Part shown: in pieces, positions 6,808 through 6,974 of the stretch
How positions within the stretch are numbered: the first letter of the stretch is position 1
Layout of the letters: every line of letters starts with the position of its first letter
Origin: Fidelibacterota bacterium
GTDB taxonomy: Bacteria > Fidelibacterota > UBA2242
Direction of reading: 5' to 3'
Length of the DNA stretch: 6,974 bases
NCBI GenBank assembly: GCA_023133185.1
Contig: JAGLWX010000138.1
Location: forward strand, 1 to 6,974
Program-made: the position numbers and the translations under genes
Notes under the pieces: generated by a model
The model's database searches: none
What the model saw: the letters and a program-made list of their open reading frames with translations, nothing else
What the model was told of the DNA's origin: nothing

Positions 6808-6974
6808 ATGAAACAGCTAAACGATTATACAGACTTCTTCACACAAAATAATCCGGTATATCCCTTTATAATACACGGTGATTATCATCTCACATTTAAG
6901 GATGCGTCATCCCAGATACAATCTCTGACAAATAAACTTATAAATACCGGAGTCAGACCCGGTCAGACTGTCGG
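6808..6974 (+). CDS. AMP-binding acyl-CoA ligase/synthetase (ANL family), N-terminal fragment
   Basis: The window ends after 55 complete codons. The fragment begins MKQLNDYTDFF and shows the typical start of adenylate-forming enzymes: PFIIHGDYHLTFKD (19-32), where the pattern is substrate name region, G-D/N, then LT[YF].[ED]L, followed by LTNKLINTGVRPGQTVG (40-56), matching the usual 'L...L...GV.PGD.V' helix and strand. Such enzymes activate a carboxylic acid with ATP and usually transfer it to CoA. The ATP-binding and catalytic motifs lie outside the window, so the substrate is unknown; MenE (o-succinylbenzoate-CoA ligase) is one candidate because that short family begins similarly, but this is a guess. 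An in-frame TAA at 6802-6804 makes the ATG at 6808 the earliest ATG. No clear Shine-Dalgarno is present. No signal peptide is seen, so the product is probably cytoplasmic and functionally separate from the exported proteins upstream. Confidence 0.7.
   Translation, partial: MKQLNDYTDFFTQNNPVYPFIIHGDYHLTFKDASSQIQSLTNKLINTGVRPGQTV

Noticed and set aside
1..6974. CRISPR arrays, tRNA/rRNA genes, insertion sequences or transposon ends
   Set aside because: I saw no regularly spaced direct repeats, no cloverleaf-like or rRNA sequence, and no transposase or terminal inverted repeats; intergenic space is too small to hide most of these.

Overview
All four genes in this 7 kb window lie on the + strand. 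The protein signatures point to a Gram-negative bacterium of the Fibrobacterota-Chlorobiota-Bacteroidota (FCB) group in the broad sense, for example Bacteroidota, Ignavibacteriota, Calditrichota or a related candidate phylum. They are a TonB-dependent receptor with a carboxypeptidase-regulatory-like N-terminus, and a large secreted protein ending in a YPNPFN-type C-terminal sorting domain of the kind used by type IX secretion. The DNA is AT-rich overall, and leader regions have weak or no Shine-Dalgarno sequences. I cannot place the organism more precisely.

Layout. Positions 1-2582 hold the C-terminal part (about 860 residues) of an outer-membrane TonB-dependent receptor whose 5' end lies outside the window. 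A strong hairpin terminator at 2601-2632 separates it from the next gene. Positions 2668-3924 encode an exported, possibly lipid-anchored type I phosphodiesterase/nucleotide pyrophosphatase (alkaline phosphatase superfamily) with a complete set of metal-binding and catalytic residues. After a 35-bp gap, 3960-6671 encodes a 903-residue secreted multidomain protein: signal peptide, a module resembling polysaccharide deacetylases (NodB-like), an Ig-like domain, two golvesin-like beta modules flanking another Ig-like domain, and a C-terminal sorting tail. A 136-bp gap with a near-consensus sigma-70-type promoter precedes a truncated gene (6808 to the edge) whose first 55 residues look like the start of an AMP-binding acyl-CoA ligase.

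How the genes may work together. The first three products all act at or beyond the cell envelope: uptake receptor, envelope phosphodiesterase, and secreted or surface-attached putative carbohydrate-active protein. The phosphodiesterase and the secreted protein may be co-transcribed, because the gap is short and holds no terminator. The receptor is insulated by its terminator, and the ligase probably starts a new cytoplasmic transcription unit. No SusD partner, type IX machinery, mobile element, CRISPR array or RNA gene is visible. The least familiar item is the 903-residue protein, whose N-terminal module is only a distant match to known deacetylases.
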